The notes under the pieces: model-generated
What the model was told of the DNA's origin: nothing
Databases searched by the model: none
What the model saw: only the letters and a program-made list of their open reading frames with translations
Source: an uncultured Alphaproteobacteria bacterium
GTDB taxonomy: Bacteria; Pseudomonadota; Alphaproteobacteria; Rhodobacterales; Rhodobacteraceae
DNA: 64,000 bases
NCBI GenBank assembly: GCA_929200255.1
Contig: CAKMYZ010000015.1
Location: 1 to 64,000, forward strand
Direction of reading: 5' to 3'
Shown here: piece after piece, positions 25,492 to 33,477 of the stretch
Layout: each line of letters starts with the position of its first letter
Position numbering within the stretch: the first letter of the stretch is position 1
Position numbers and translations under genes: made by a program

Positions 25492-26655
25492 ATGCCTGTC
25501 ATTACGACAATCGCTGATCTGAAGCGGCTGCATAAGCGCCGCACGCCCAAGATGTTCTATGACTACGCGGAAAGCGGCAGTTGGACCGAGCAGACATTGC
25601 GCGACAATACCACCGACTTTGATCTTATTCGCCTGCGCCAGCGGATCGCCGTTGACATGACCAACCGCACCACGGCTTCGCAGATGATCGGGCAGGATGT
25701 GGCGATGCCGGTCGCGCTGGCCCCGGTTGGGCTGACTGGGATGCAATGTGCCGACGGGGAGATCAAAGCAGCACGAGCGGCCGAGAAATTCGGCGTGCCC
25801 TTTACACTTTCGACAATGTCCATCTGCTCCATCGAGGATGTCGCAGAGAACACCGACAAACCGTTCTGGTTTCAGGTTTACACGCTGAAAGATGACGACT
25901 TCATGCAGCGGTTGTTTGATCGTGCCCGTGATGCGGGCTGTTCGGCGATTGTGATCACCCTGGATCTTCAGATTATGGGGCAGCGACACAAGGACCTTAA
26001 GAACGGGTTGTCGGCGCCGCCAAAATTCACACTGGCCGGCATGGCTAATCTTGCCACCAAGGTGCCCTGGGGGCTTGAAATGCTGCGAACCAAGCGCCGT
26101 TTCTTCGGCAACATTGTGGGCCACGCCAAGGGCGTGTCAGATCCCTCTTCGCTTGCCTCTTGGACGACAGAAGCATTTGACCCAGCACTTGACTGGGCAC
26201 GTGTTGCACGGCTGATGAAAATGTGGGGCGGCCCGGTCATCCTAAAAGGAATCCTGGATGCCGACGATGCGCGTAAAGCGGCAGAGCTGGGCGCAGATGC
26301 AATCATCGTGTCCAACCACGGTGGCCGGCAGCTGGACGGGGCTTTGTCTTCGATCCGCGCGCTACCTGCGATCATGGACGCAGTGGGAGACAAGGTTGAG
26401 GTCCACCTCGATAGCGGCATACGCTCTGGTCAGGACGTACTGAAGGCGCTCGCATTGGGTGCCAAGGGCACCTACATAGGGCGCGCCTTTGTGAATGGGC
26501 TTGGTGCCATGGGCGAGAAAGGGGTGACCAAAGCGCTTGAGGTTATCCACAAGGAACTGGATACGACAATGGCACTTTGCGGACGCCGAGATGTCACCAC
26601 ATTGGACAAAGATGTGCTGCTTGTGCCTGAAGATTTTGCCGGGCGATGGGCATAA
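25492..26655 (+). CDS. lldD: L-lactate dehydrogenase (FMN-dependent, quinone type)
   Basis: 387-residue alpha-hydroxy-acid oxidase-family flavoprotein that oxidises L-lactate to pyruvate at the membrane. FYDYAESGSWTEQTLRDN opens the fold, LAPVGLTGMQ binds FMN, LDLQIMGQRHKDLKNG is characteristic of LldD, the catalytic His is in IVSNHGGRQLDG, and DSGIRSGQDVLKALALGAKG binds the FMN phosphate. Other alpha-hydroxy acids such as glycolate or mandelate are possible substrates; the LldD signature makes lactate most likely. Preceded by a candidate operator palindrome and followed by a 233-base gap with no gene. Confidence 0.88.
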   Translation: MPVITTIADLKRLHKRRTPKMFYDYAESGSWTEQTLRDNTTDFDLIRLRQRIAVDMTNRTTASQMIGQDVAMPVALAPVGLTGMQCADGEIKAARAAEKFGVPFTLSTMSICSIEDVAENTDKPFWFQVYTLKDDDFMQRLFDRARDAGCSAIVITLDLQIMGQRHKDLKNGLSAPPKFTLAGMANLATKVPWGLEMLRTKRRFFGNIVGHAKGVSDPSSLASWTTEAFDPALDWARVARLMKMWGGPVILKGILDADDARKAAELGADAIIVSNHGGRQLDGALSSIRALPAIMDAVGDKVEVHLDSGIRSGQDVLKALALGAKGTYIGRAFVNGLGAMGEKGVTKALEVIHKELDTTMALCGRRDVTTLDKDVLLVPEDFAGRWA

Positions 26656-26888
26656 TCTCACCCCCACGGTTGCATTGAGCAAGAAATCGCCAAACGCCCA
26701 ATTCACGGTATTTCCGCACTTTCACGCGGCATGCATGAGACAATTATGTGAAAAATGCGCCGAAATGGCGATATATACGCATGTAATCATTGACCATTCC
26801 GCTGGCACAGATAAAGGTGCAACCGGATTTGGTGCGTTGCCCTCTGCTACGCATCCTGCCGCAAAAAAAAGTTTAAGGAGTATCACCT

Positions 26889-27098
26889 ATGCGCATCACT
26901 ACTACAGTCGCCGCTGCCGCATCCATCGCAGTTCTGTCCACATCCGCTTTCGCAGGCGGCATGGCACCAGAAGTTATGGAACCACCAGTTGTCGTAGAGC
27001 CAATGGCAGAGCCAACATCTTCTGTTAGCCCAACATACATCGTTCTGGGTGTTCTTGCTGCTCTTCTGATCGCAGCAGCTGTCAGCGAATCTGACTAA
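26889..27098 (+). CDS. Small exported or membrane-anchored protein, function unknown
   Basis: 69-residue protein. It has a signal peptide (MRITTTVAAAASIAVLSTSAFA, cleavage before GGMAP), a Pro/Glu/Val-rich linker (PEVMEPPVVVEPMAEP) and a C-terminal hydrophobic segment (YIVLGVLAALLIAAAV). AAGGAG lies nine bases before the ATG, and a strong terminator follows, so it is a one-gene transcript. Similar short proteins recur in Rhodobacteraceae, from memory, with no known function to my knowledge. Confidence 0.8.
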   Translation: MRITTTVAAAASIAVLSTSAFAGGMAPEVMEPPVVVEPMAEPTSSVSPTYIVLGVLAALLIAAAVSESD

Positions 27099-27175
27099 GA
27101 TTTTCTGATCGTTGCGGCGTAACTCGCGGCGCAGTGATCAAAGAACATGCACGTGAAAACGTGGCCGTTTGAAAG

Positions 27176-27211
27176 CAGGGCAACACCATTGCGGTGTTGC
27201 CCTGTCTTTTT
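27176..27211 (+). terminator. Rho-independent terminator
   Basis: CAGGGCAACACC (27176-27187) pairs with GGTGTTGCCCTG (27193-27204) around a five-base loop, followed by TCTTTTT. It ends the small secreted-protein transcript and lies 12 bases from the convergent MFS gene. Confidence 0.92.
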
Positions 27212-27222
27212 GGCAGGGTATC

Positions 27223-28380
27223 CTATTTTGCGCGCCTCGCTGGCATTCGCGGCAAACGCTTTACGGCCAGCGCCAATGGCACCGCCAAGCAAAGCAGTAC
27301 AGCGACAGCCAAAAACGCGGTCCGGAGGCCAAACGCTTCTGAGATCAGCCCCATTATCATCGGCGCAAAGAAGAATCCCGAAAATCCGATGACGGCCGTT
27401 CGACTGATCGCTTCAGTGCGCAAATGCGGCGCGACCAGCTTGCCTACCAACGCTAACCCCATCGGGCCAATTACCGACACGCCCAAACCAAGAATGCCAA
27501 AACCCAGATAGGCCACCATTGGCGTAGGCGCGAAGGCCGCAATCACCGCCCCCACAGCCGAGATGAACGCCGCTCCGATCACAACCGGAACTTCGCGGAA
27601 CCGTTCAGCCACGACCTGACCACAGAACCGGCCAATCGCCATGGTGATCCCCAACATTGCGGGACCCAAGGCACCCTCAGCCGCGCCGCCGCCCAAACTG
27701 CGCTCAACATGCAAGGCCGACCACGCCTCGACCGTGGCTTCGGACATAAAGGCCGCCAGAACGATCGCGCCGCACAAGGCAATGGGCCACAAGGGATAGC
27801 CGCCGTCATATCCCTCTTCGGCTTCCACCACTGTAAACGCCATTTTGATAAATAGCGTCAGGACCAGCACAATCGCACCAACCCCGGCAAAAACCTGTGT
27901 CGGGGGCAGACCTGCCTCGCGCGCCGCACCAACGATCAGCGCACCAATCGCATAGGCCACAGAGAACATCGCGTGATTGGCATTCATCAGCGGGCGGTCA
28001 TGCTGCGCCTCAAGCTCGCTCACCCGGGCGTTCATCACCACGTCCAACAGGCCCGACGCCAGCCCGACAAGCCCCATGGCCATGGCAAAGAACAGCGGCA
28101 CCGTCATCGCGCCGGACAACAGCCACGCAGCCGCAAGAAAGACCGCGCCAACCTGCATACCGCGTGCGCCCAGGACCCTATCGGCATGGGGCGCCAGCCA
28201 CATGGCCGAGACCAGCCCGGTTGCGGACCCCAGCAGCAGCGTGCCAAATAGTGCGTCCGAGGCACCAAGCTGTTCCTTGAAAACCGGCACGTAGGCCGCA
28301 AAGCACCCCCAGAACAGACCGATGATCACAAATGCTGTGGCAGGGCGACGGGACAGATAAAGGGCGTTGAGGATGGACAT
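27223..28380 (-). CDS. MFS transporter
   Basis: 385 residues with about twelve hydrophobic helices and no soluble domain. Loops such as PHADRVLGARGMQ between helices 2 and 3 and a duplicated layout mark the major facilitator superfamily. It resembles the YbjJ-like group in my reading, but the substrate cannot be inferred. It stands alone, convergent with the small-protein gene and divergent from rplY. Confidence 0.82.
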   Translation of the reverse strand: MSILNALYLSRRPATAFVIIGLFWGCFAAYVPVFKEQLGASDALFGTLLLGSATGLVSAMWLAPHADRVLGARGMQVGAVFLAAAWLLSGAMTVPLFFAMAMGLVGLASGLLDVVMNARVSELEAQHDRPLMNANHAMFSVAYAIGALIVGAAREAGLPPTQVFAGVGAIVLVLTLFIKMAFTVVEAEEGYDGGYPLWPIALCGAIVLAAFMSEATVEAWSALHVERSLGGGAAEGALGPAMLGITMAIGRFCGQVVAERFREVPVVIGAAFISAVGAVIAAFAPTPMVAYLGFGILGLGVSVIGPMGLALVGKLVAPHLRTEAISRTAVIGFSGFFFAPMIMGLISEAFGLRTAFLAVAVLLCLAVPLALAVKRLPRMPARRAK

Positions 28381-28536
28381 GACGCCATGCGTGGAACGTC
28401 AGGTTCTTCAAAGCAAGCGCCAAAGTTGTTTTGGCGGAGAAAACCTCTTTTCAAACTGTCATAATGGCCCTATACGGCGGGCTTCATCGGGCTCGGACAC
28501 CCTTGGAGGCGGGCCCCTACATTAAGGAATACTACT

Positions 28537-29199
28537 ATGGCTGGAAAGATCCCAGATCTTAACGCCAAGGTACGTGCGGGGACAGGCAAGGGGGCCGCCC
28601 GCCAAGCTCGCCGCGAAGGCGACGTACCTGGCATTGTTTATGGTGGCGGTGTTGATCCGCAATCCATTAGCATCCCATTCAACTACCTTCTGACAAAACT
28701 GCGTAAGGGTGGCTTCATGTCCACGCTGCACAACCTCAAGATTGAGGGCCAGGAAGACGTGCGCGTCATCTGTCGTGGTGTTCAGCGCGACGTGGTCAAA
28801 GACCTGCCAACACATATCGACCTGATGCGCCTGAAGCGTACAAGCCGTGTGAAGATCTTTATTCCGGTCGAGTTCCTGAATGCGGACACTTGCCCCGGCG
28901 TGAAAAAGGGTGGTGTTCTGACGGTTGTCCGCAACGAGGTTGAACTTGACGTGCTGGCTGGCGACATCCCAGAGCACATCACCATTGATCTGGCAGAAGT
29001 TCAAATCGGCGACACCATTTCGATCAGCAATGTGACATTGCCCGAAGGCGCGACACCTGTGATCACCGATCGTGACTTTGTTATCGCCAACGTACAGGCG
29101 CCACGCGCCATGCTGGCCGATGACGATGACGAAACCGAAGAAGTCGCAGCAGACGAAGTCCCAACCACAGGTGACGAAGACGCTGCCGCAGACGCATAA
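28537..29199 (+). CDS. rplY: 50S ribosomal protein L25 (CTC/TL5 form)
   Basis: 220-residue long form of L25, which binds 5S rRNA. The N-terminal L25 domain starts [20 protein letters not shown] and includes VPGIVYGGG; the C-terminal TL5 domain includes [19 protein letters not shown] and ends in an acidic, Asp/Glu-rich tail. AAGGAA precedes the ATG. The pth gene, often next to rplY, is absent; a degraded cupin gene follows instead. Confidence 0.96.
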   Translation: MAGKIPDLNAKVRAGTGKGAARQARREGDVPGIVYGGGVDPQSISIPFNYLLTKLRKGGFMSTLHNLKIEGQEDVRVICRGVQRDVVKDLPTHIDLMRLKRTSRVKIFIPVEFLNADTCPGVKKGGVLTVVRNEVELDVLAGDIPEHITIDLAEVQIGDTISISNVTLPEGATPVITDRDFVIANVQAPRAMLADDDDETEEVAADEVPTTGDEDAAADA

Positions 29200-29284
29200 T
29201 CGACACCTATGCGTTGATTGACCTGCCCCCTGCTGGCCCCTCATTCATGTCGAGGGCCCGCAGGTTGGGTTTGGGTATTCCGGT

Positions 29285-29321
29285 CCCCCGCCTGGCGCAA
29301 ACGCGCCGGGCGGGGGGGGGG
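29285..29321. repeat. Very GC-rich hairpin running into a ten-G tract
   Basis: Fourteen bases at 29285-29298 pair with 29303-29316 (one T-G wobble) around loop AAAC, and the right arm continues as a run of ten G (29312-29321). There is no T-run. It follows rplY by 85 bases and precedes the broken cupin gene. G-runs are prone to slippage and sequencing error. Confidence 0.6.
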
Positions 29322-29367
29322 CAAATTTCTCAAGTGCTCGTCGCGCTCGCTGCGGCGTTTGGTTGGT

Positions 29368-29711
29368 GTCAACAATTTCGAAGTCGCGCTTGGGAACAAA
29401 AGTGCGGCGTATCGCGTTCATACCCGCGAAGATGAAGCGGCTTATGTCTTTCCGGTGCCTGAATGGCCCGCACAGGCCAAGATATTCATCCAATCCAGCA
29501 AGGTGACTTCATCGGCTATCCTAAAGGAGGCACAGCCCAAGAAATCCGCAATACAAGAGATGTACCCTTAAGGTTTCTTGTCATCAGTCAGCGGCTTACG
29601 GAGTATATTGTGGATTACCCGGATCAAGCTAAACACCTCTATCTTGCTGTTGGCCGCGTCAATGACTTGGTCGATGTGGTCGATATCATGTATTTGGATT
29701 GCGCTGACTGA
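29368..29711 (+). pseudogene. Cupin-domain protein gene, frameshifted
   Basis: Two frames together read as one cupin. In the first, GNKSAAYRVHTREDEAAYVF holds the first metal-site motif (H-T-R-E-D-E). From about 29463 another frame continues with HPIQQGDFIGYPKGGTAQEI and ends near the usual VDYPDQ. The switch falls around 29455-29465, where a lost base plus a TGA separates the halves. The N-terminal portion before 29368 is missing or unrecognisable. The G-tract just upstream makes sequencing error worth checking. Confidence 0.65.
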
Positions 29712-29783
29712 GCCAAACTAACCGAAACAGTCGGCACCAATCCGCAAAACAACAAAATTGGGGCTACGCATTTGTTGAATTTA

Positions 29784-29804
29784 TCGTAACAATATTAGTT
29801 ACGA
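29784..29804. promoter_or_regulatory. Palindrome GTAAC-N7-GTTAC upstream of Rrf2 gene
   Basis: Arms TCGTAAC (29784-29790) and GTTACGA (29798-29804) are perfect seven-base inverted repeats around AATATTA. It lies 28 bases before the Rrf2 start. A closely similar site occurs at 31942-31958 before the Fur-family gene, so one regulator may bind both. Confidence 0.6.
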
Positions 29805-29832
29805 GTATTGATGTCAAAACCGGAGCAGTCAT

Positions 29833-30264
29833 TTGAAGCGCAACTCGCGTCTGTTACTTGCGTTGCATGCTCTTAGTCACATGGCCTACGGCACAAACGA
29901 GGCTCAGACGTCGGCTGAGATAGCAGATCATGCCGGGACAAACCCTGTTGTTGTTCGGCGGGTTGTGGGCAAGCTGCGCGCGGCGGGCCTTTTGACCTCA
30001 GAGCGCGGGCACTCTGGCGGATGGCGATTGGTGCGTGACATACAGCAGAGTACATTGGCTGATGTGTATGCCGCATTAGGCGAGAGTCTCATTGCTTCGG
30101 ATCCTGGACCAGAAACCAATGTATGCGCAGTCGCGCGTGCGCTCGATACGCGGGTCATTTACATCGTGAAAGAGATCGAAAACAGTTCGGTCGCGCGCTT
30201 GTCTCAAACAACCATTGCTGATGTCCAAAAAACAACGAGCCAGGACACATCCCATGCACATTGA
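29833..30264 (+). CDS. Rrf2-family transcriptional regulator
   Basis: 143 residues. The N-terminal winged helix reads MKRNSRLLLALHALSHMA, then NPVVVRRVVGKLRAAGLLTSERGHSGGW, typical of Rrf2. Iron-sulfur members such as IscR and NsrR carry three clustered cysteines; only one Cys (NVCAVARAL) is present here, so it is unlikely to hold a classical cluster. The start is TTG at 29833 with GGAG seven bases upstream. It heads a group with a broken COG0523 GTPase, DUF1007, DUF1636 and a Fur-family regulator, which suggests metal-linked control. Confidence 0.85.
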   Translation: MKRNSRLLLALHALSHMAYGTNEAQTSAEIADHAGTNPVVVRRVVGKLRAAGLLTSERGHSGGWRLVRDIQQSTLADVYAALGESLIASDPGPETNVCAVARALDTRVIYIVKEIENSSVARLSQTTIADVQKTTSQDTSHAH

Positions 30265-30357
30265 AACAGTTACGGGCGGTTCGAGGCCCAAGTTCGCCGC
30301 GCCCTTGGGGCCAATGCGAAGTGCAATCGACGGTCTCACCAGTGCGGAGAACAGGAC

Positions 30358-31394
30358 ATGAATGACCAACGTGTCCCGGTGACACTTCTGACCGGTTTTC
30401 TTGGCGCCGGGAAAACGACACTGCTTAATGCCGTTCTTGCTGACGGTTCTGGAGGGCGTGCCGCAGTGATCGTGAATGAATTTGGCGAGGCGGGCCTCGA
30501 CCACGATCTGATTACAGATAGCAGTGATGATGTCGTATTGATGTCATCGGGTTGCTTGTGTTGCTCAGTGCGCGGCGATCTTGCACGCACCGTATTTTTG
30601 ATCGCGTTGTGATCGAGACCACCGGTCTTGCCGATCCGGGGCCCATCGTCCAAACTCTGGTGAATGACAGAGATCTATCCAGAAACACGCGCCTTGATGG
30701 CGTGGTGACTGTGGCAGATGCGGTCAACGGGATGAAAACACTGGATACACAGTTCGAGGCCGTATCGCAGGCGGCCGGGGCTGACGCGATCATTCTTAGC
30801 AAGACGGACTTGGTCGAACGCGACGCCGTTGTGGCAATTGAAACGCGACTGCGGGGCTTGAACCCGACCGCCCCTATCCTTCACGCCGTCCGTGGTGATA
30901 CAGCACATAGGCACATGTGGGGCATTTCCGGTGTGCGGCATGGAGTGACAGCGACAGAGGCGCTCAATTGGTTGCAGACGCCAAGCACTGTGCCCAGTGA
31001 TCCTCTTAGCAACATCTCCGGCCTCGTACCGAAACCTGCGACCCACTCTACTTTTTCTCCGCATGACAACCGTATTCGTAGTGTTTCGATCGTCCTGGAG
31101 GAGCCGCTTGAAGATCAGGTTTTCGACGATTGGCTGACGGATTTGGTTGCGCTGCGCGGGCCCAACCTGTTGCGCGTGAAAGGCCTCGTCTTTCTGCAAG
31201 GCATCGAGGCGCCCTTTGTCTTCCATGGTGTTCAGCATATTTTCGACGACCCGGTTCCAATCAAAAACTGGGACAAGAGCGACCGGAAGAGCCGGATTGT
31301 CATCATCGCGAGAGATCTGTCCGAAAGCAGGTTGCGCCGCTGCCTCAGACCTCTGTCCAAAGAAGCCGAAATTACGTTTACCAATGCGAGCTAG
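30358..31394 (+). pseudogene. COG0523/CobW-family GTPase gene, broken by deletion and frameshift
   Basis: The first frame (to about 30595) has P-loop GFLGAGKTT, VNEFGEAGLDHDL and the metal-binding GCLCCSVRGD. The protein then resumes in another frame with FDRVVIETTGLADPGP, a SKTD base-recognition motif and a CobW C-terminal domain ending near 31394. Family members have roughly 10-15 more residues between GDLART and FDRVV, so bases were lost as well as the frame. COG0523 proteins are zinc or cobalt metallochaperones. Two separately translated halves are unlikely to be functional. Confidence 0.8.
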
Positions 31395-31899
31395 GCAGAT
31401 ACCGCGTCGGGGGAAACGACATGTACCCAACACGATCCGTGGTCCACTGTTCTGCGGATTGATCGCATTGTTTGGTAGTCCTGCAACTGGGCACCCTCAT
31501 GTCTTCGTCGATGGCGGTGTGGACTTCGTGTTCGAAAACGAAACCCAGAATGCTCGCTTGTAGTGGAGAGGGCCGGTCTTTTCGCTCAAGGAATCCCTCA
31601 GGCGCTTCCGAATACTGAGCCACCAGCGCGAACAGTGCGTCGACATGTGTATCATCGTCAGGGTCAAGTTCCCCGAACACATAAGTAAATCGCCCCTCAG
31701 CGGCCAATGAAACGATGCAGGATCGTTTGCATTGGCTCATGCATTGCACGCCGCGCAATTGCATCTGCTGGTTATTGCTTTGCTCCAGCTTTTCGGCGAC
31801 GCGCCGGGCCAAACGAGATCCACCACGCGTATCACTGGCACCTTCGCGACCATCGCGACAGGTCACACAAATCGACAGGATTGGTTTGGTTGGATCCAT
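31378..31899 (-). CDS. DUF1636 family protein with altered C-terminus
   Basis: From ATG 31899, the first ~115 residues fit DUF1636: ICVTCRDGREG with a CxxC near the N-terminus, QLRGVQCMSQCKRSCIVSLA with further cysteines, and FTYVFGELDPDDD. The family normally ends soon after a RPxxxRxxxLxRIPP-type tail; here, after ERKDRPSPLQASILG, the frame runs on antisense through the DUF1007 fragment and into the GTPase end, giving 173 residues. The natural end was therefore lost at a deletion junction near 31555. DUF1636 often accompanies cobalamin or metal-uptake genes; function unknown. The promoter faces the Fur-family gene. Confidence 0.7.
   Translation of the reverse strand: MDPTKPILSICVTCRDGREGASDTRGGSRLARRVAEKLEQSNNQQMQLRGVQCMSQCKRSCIVSLAAEGRFTYVFGELDPDDDTHVDALFALVAQYSEAPEGFLERKDRPSPLQASILGFVFEHEVHTAIDEDMRVPSCRTTKQCDQSAEQWTTDRVGYMSFPPTRYLPSSHW
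31384..31563 (+). pseudogene. DUF1007 family gene, 5' fragment only
   Basis: A frame starting at ATG 31384 reaches HPHVFVDGGVDFVFENE, the characteristic opening of DUF1007 proteins after their signal peptide, then stops after 59 residues; full proteins have roughly 200. The sequence beyond ~31555 is the end of the opposing DUF1636 gene, so a deletion removed the 3' part of this gene and the 3' end of its convergent neighbour. DUF1007 proteins are periplasmic and often accompany nickel/cobalt transporters. Confidence 0.7.
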
Positions 31900-31941
31900 A
31901 GCGAGAACGCCCCCAGGTGTAACGTTGCAACATTGCGCCTT

Positions 31942-31958
31942 GTAACTATACTTGTTAC
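31942..31958. promoter_or_regulatory. Second GTAAC-N7-GTTAC site, between DUF1636 and Fur-family gene
   Basis: GTAAC (31942-31946) and GTTAC (31954-31958) flank TATACTT. Together with the site at 29786 the shared pattern is GTAACWATAYTWGTTACG. It sits in the divergent promoter region, 36 bases before the Fur-family start. Some alphaproteobacterial Zur boxes have a broadly similar form, so Zur is the leading candidate; the adjacent Rrf2 regulator is the alternative. Confidence 0.6.
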
Positions 31959-31994
31959 GTATCGTCAAGAGCCATAGTTTCAGGAGGCTTTGCT

Positions 31995-32399
31995 GTGGAA
32001 AAACGCTCAAAGCGCATCACTCATGCTGATCGTGTGTTCAGGTATCTGCAGTCGCAGGATCACCCCGTATCTGCCTACGATATTTTGGAAGGGCTGCGAG
32101 ACGACGGCGTGACGGCATCAACAACAGTTTATCGCGCACTGGAAAAGCTTCTGGACGCAGGGAAGGTCCACAGGATTGAGTCGCTCAATGCGTGGACTGT
32201 TCGCTACGGGGGGCGCGATGGAAAGACACCTGTTTTCGCCATTTGTGACGACTGCGGCACCGTGACTGAGCATGTCGATGTCGGATTTGCAGACAGTATT
32301 GCAGGCTTGTCAAAACGCACGGGCTTCGCTCCCAATCGTTCGGTTCTAGAACTTCATGGCCGCTGCGGCGACTGCAGCACATCCGTGCCCTCTCATTGA
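31995..32399 (+). CDS. zur: Fur-family regulator, Zur-like
   Basis: 134 residues from GTG 31995 (AGGAGG six bases upstream). The N-terminal winged helix reads HPVSAYDILEGLRDDGVTASTTVYRALEKLLDAGKVHRIESLNAW; the metal-binding half has FAICDDCGTVTEH and a terminal LHGRCGDCSTS, two CxxC pairs forming the structural zinc site. The AYDIL and RIESLNAW segments are closer to Zur than to Fur. It probably represses zinc-uptake and zinc-saving genes, in keeping with the COG0523 remnant nearby. Metal specificity is not proven by sequence. Confidence 0.8.
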   Translation: MEKRSKRITHADRVFRYLQSQDHPVSAYDILEGLRDDGVTASTTVYRALEKLLDAGKVHRIESLNAWTVRYGGRDGKTPVFAICDDCGTVTEHVDVGFADSIAGLSKRTGFAPNRSVLELHGRCGDCSTSVPSH

Positions 32400-32640
32400 A
32401 TGGATACCCCATGTCCTGAGGCGATCCCCATGTTCGGGAAGAACTTCTCACGGGCGACGTCGATCAGCGGAGGATCGACCTTGCGGACGTAGAACTCGCC
32501 AAAGTCACCAAAGGCATCGGTTTTGCACCTGCGTCGAACTCGCCGATCGCTTGATTGAAGCGCACAGGCTTGCCGAGGAGTGAGGCGGGGATACCACACG
32601 CCAGCTGAGGTTACGGTTCACGTCATGGTTGATTTGATAC
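32393..32640 (-). pseudogene. HK97-type phage major capsid protein, C-terminal remnant
   Basis: On the minus strand one frame reads GIPASLLGKPVRFNQAIGEF and DAGAKP (about 32595 down to 32520), and after a one-base shift the next reads AFGDFGEFYVRKVDPPLIDV, then REKFFPN. This is the order seen at the C-terminus of HK97-fold capsid proteins (LLGKPV, GAKPIAFGDFGEYYV, ERF). No other phage gene is recognisable around it. It fills most of the gap between the Fur-family gene and the LexA box at 32760. I read it as the last trace of a decayed prophage. Confidence 0.65.
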
Positions 32641-32759
32641 ATCTGCCTTCATTCTTGTCGCAGATGCTTTGATCCACGCCCCGCCGCGACATTTCTGAGC
32701 GGGCAATGGTATCACATGCGACTGTCGTGAGCGATTGCGAGAACAGGAAATATGAATTA

Positions 32760-32774
32760 GAACAAATAGTGAAC
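32760..32774. promoter_or_regulatory. LexA (SOS) box
   Basis: GAACAAATAGTGAAC is the GAAC-N7-GAAC direct repeat recognised by LexA in Alphaproteobacteria (GTTC-N7-GTTC on the other strand). It lies 16 bases before the imuA start, covering the promoter, so the three-gene mutagenesis operon should be DNA-damage inducible. Confidence 0.88.
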
Positions 32775-32790
32775 ATTAAATGGATTCGGT

Positions 32791-33477
32791 GTGTCGTGTA
32801 TGGGTTCGCTTCGTATACACAAGAGGTTGGCCGGGCAGGGGGCGGGTCTTACCGCGCTGCCCCATACCCTGTCGGAAGTCTTTCCAAGCTGTCCTACGGA
32901 CGCCAGCGCTGTGGGCTTTGCCTTGTCACGTCTGCCTCGCACGCAAGCGCCGGTTCTTTGGGTGCAGGATCGTTTGTCCCGCAAGGAGGCGGGGCGTCCG
33001 GCCCTTGCAGGCATCAGCGGCGACCGTCCAATTATCATGGTCGATCTGTCACGTGCGGTGGATGTGCTTTGGGCGATGGAGGATGGATTGCGTTGCCGCG
33101 CGCTGGGCGCTGTGATTGGCGAAATTTGGGGCGACCCGCCTGGGCTGGACTTTACTGCGACCAAGCGATTGGCAATCCGGGCAGAGGCTGCGGATGTATC
33201 GTGCTGGTTGATCCGCCGCGCGGCGAGCCCCGATCTAAGTGCCGCCCGCGACCGCTGGCGTATTGCCAGCCTGCCATCCGCGCCACATCCGCACGACCCA
33301 CAGGCGCCGGGCGCGCCGCGTTGGTCGCTCGATCTGTTCCGCTCGCGCCGGGTCAAGCCGGGCAAATGGGTGGCGACCTATGACGGGGCGGCGGATCGTA
33401 TCCATCTCACTGCCCCAGCTCGCGATCGAGCGGTGGAGCCGGATGATGGCGCGCTGCGGGAACGCGCCGCCGGATAA
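32791..33477 (+). CDS. imuA: ImuA-family damage-inducible mutagenesis protein
   Basis: 228 residues from a GTG start just after the LexA box. It is a RecA-like protein without an obvious Walker A motif, as in the family; PVLWVQDRLSRKEAGRPALAG and MVDLSRAVDVLWAMEDGLRC are typical segments, followed by a WSLDLFRSRRVKPGKW ending shared by Rhodobacterales ImuA. ImuA works with ImuB and DnaE2 in error-prone synthesis past DNA lesions. Its end overlaps imuB by 98 bases, long for an operon overlap, and the exact GTG start is uncertain. Confidence 0.8.
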   Translation: MSCMGSLRIHKRLAGQGAGLTALPHTLSEVFPSCPTDASAVGFALSRLPRTQAPVLWVQDRLSRKEAGRPALAGISGDRPIIMVDLSRAVDVLWAMEDGLRCRALGAVIGEIWGDPPGLDFTATKRLAIRAEAADVSCWLIRRAASPDLSAARDRWRIASLPSAPHPHDPQAPGAPRWSLDLFRSRRVKPGKWVATYDGAADRIHLTAPARDRAVEPDDGALRERAAG

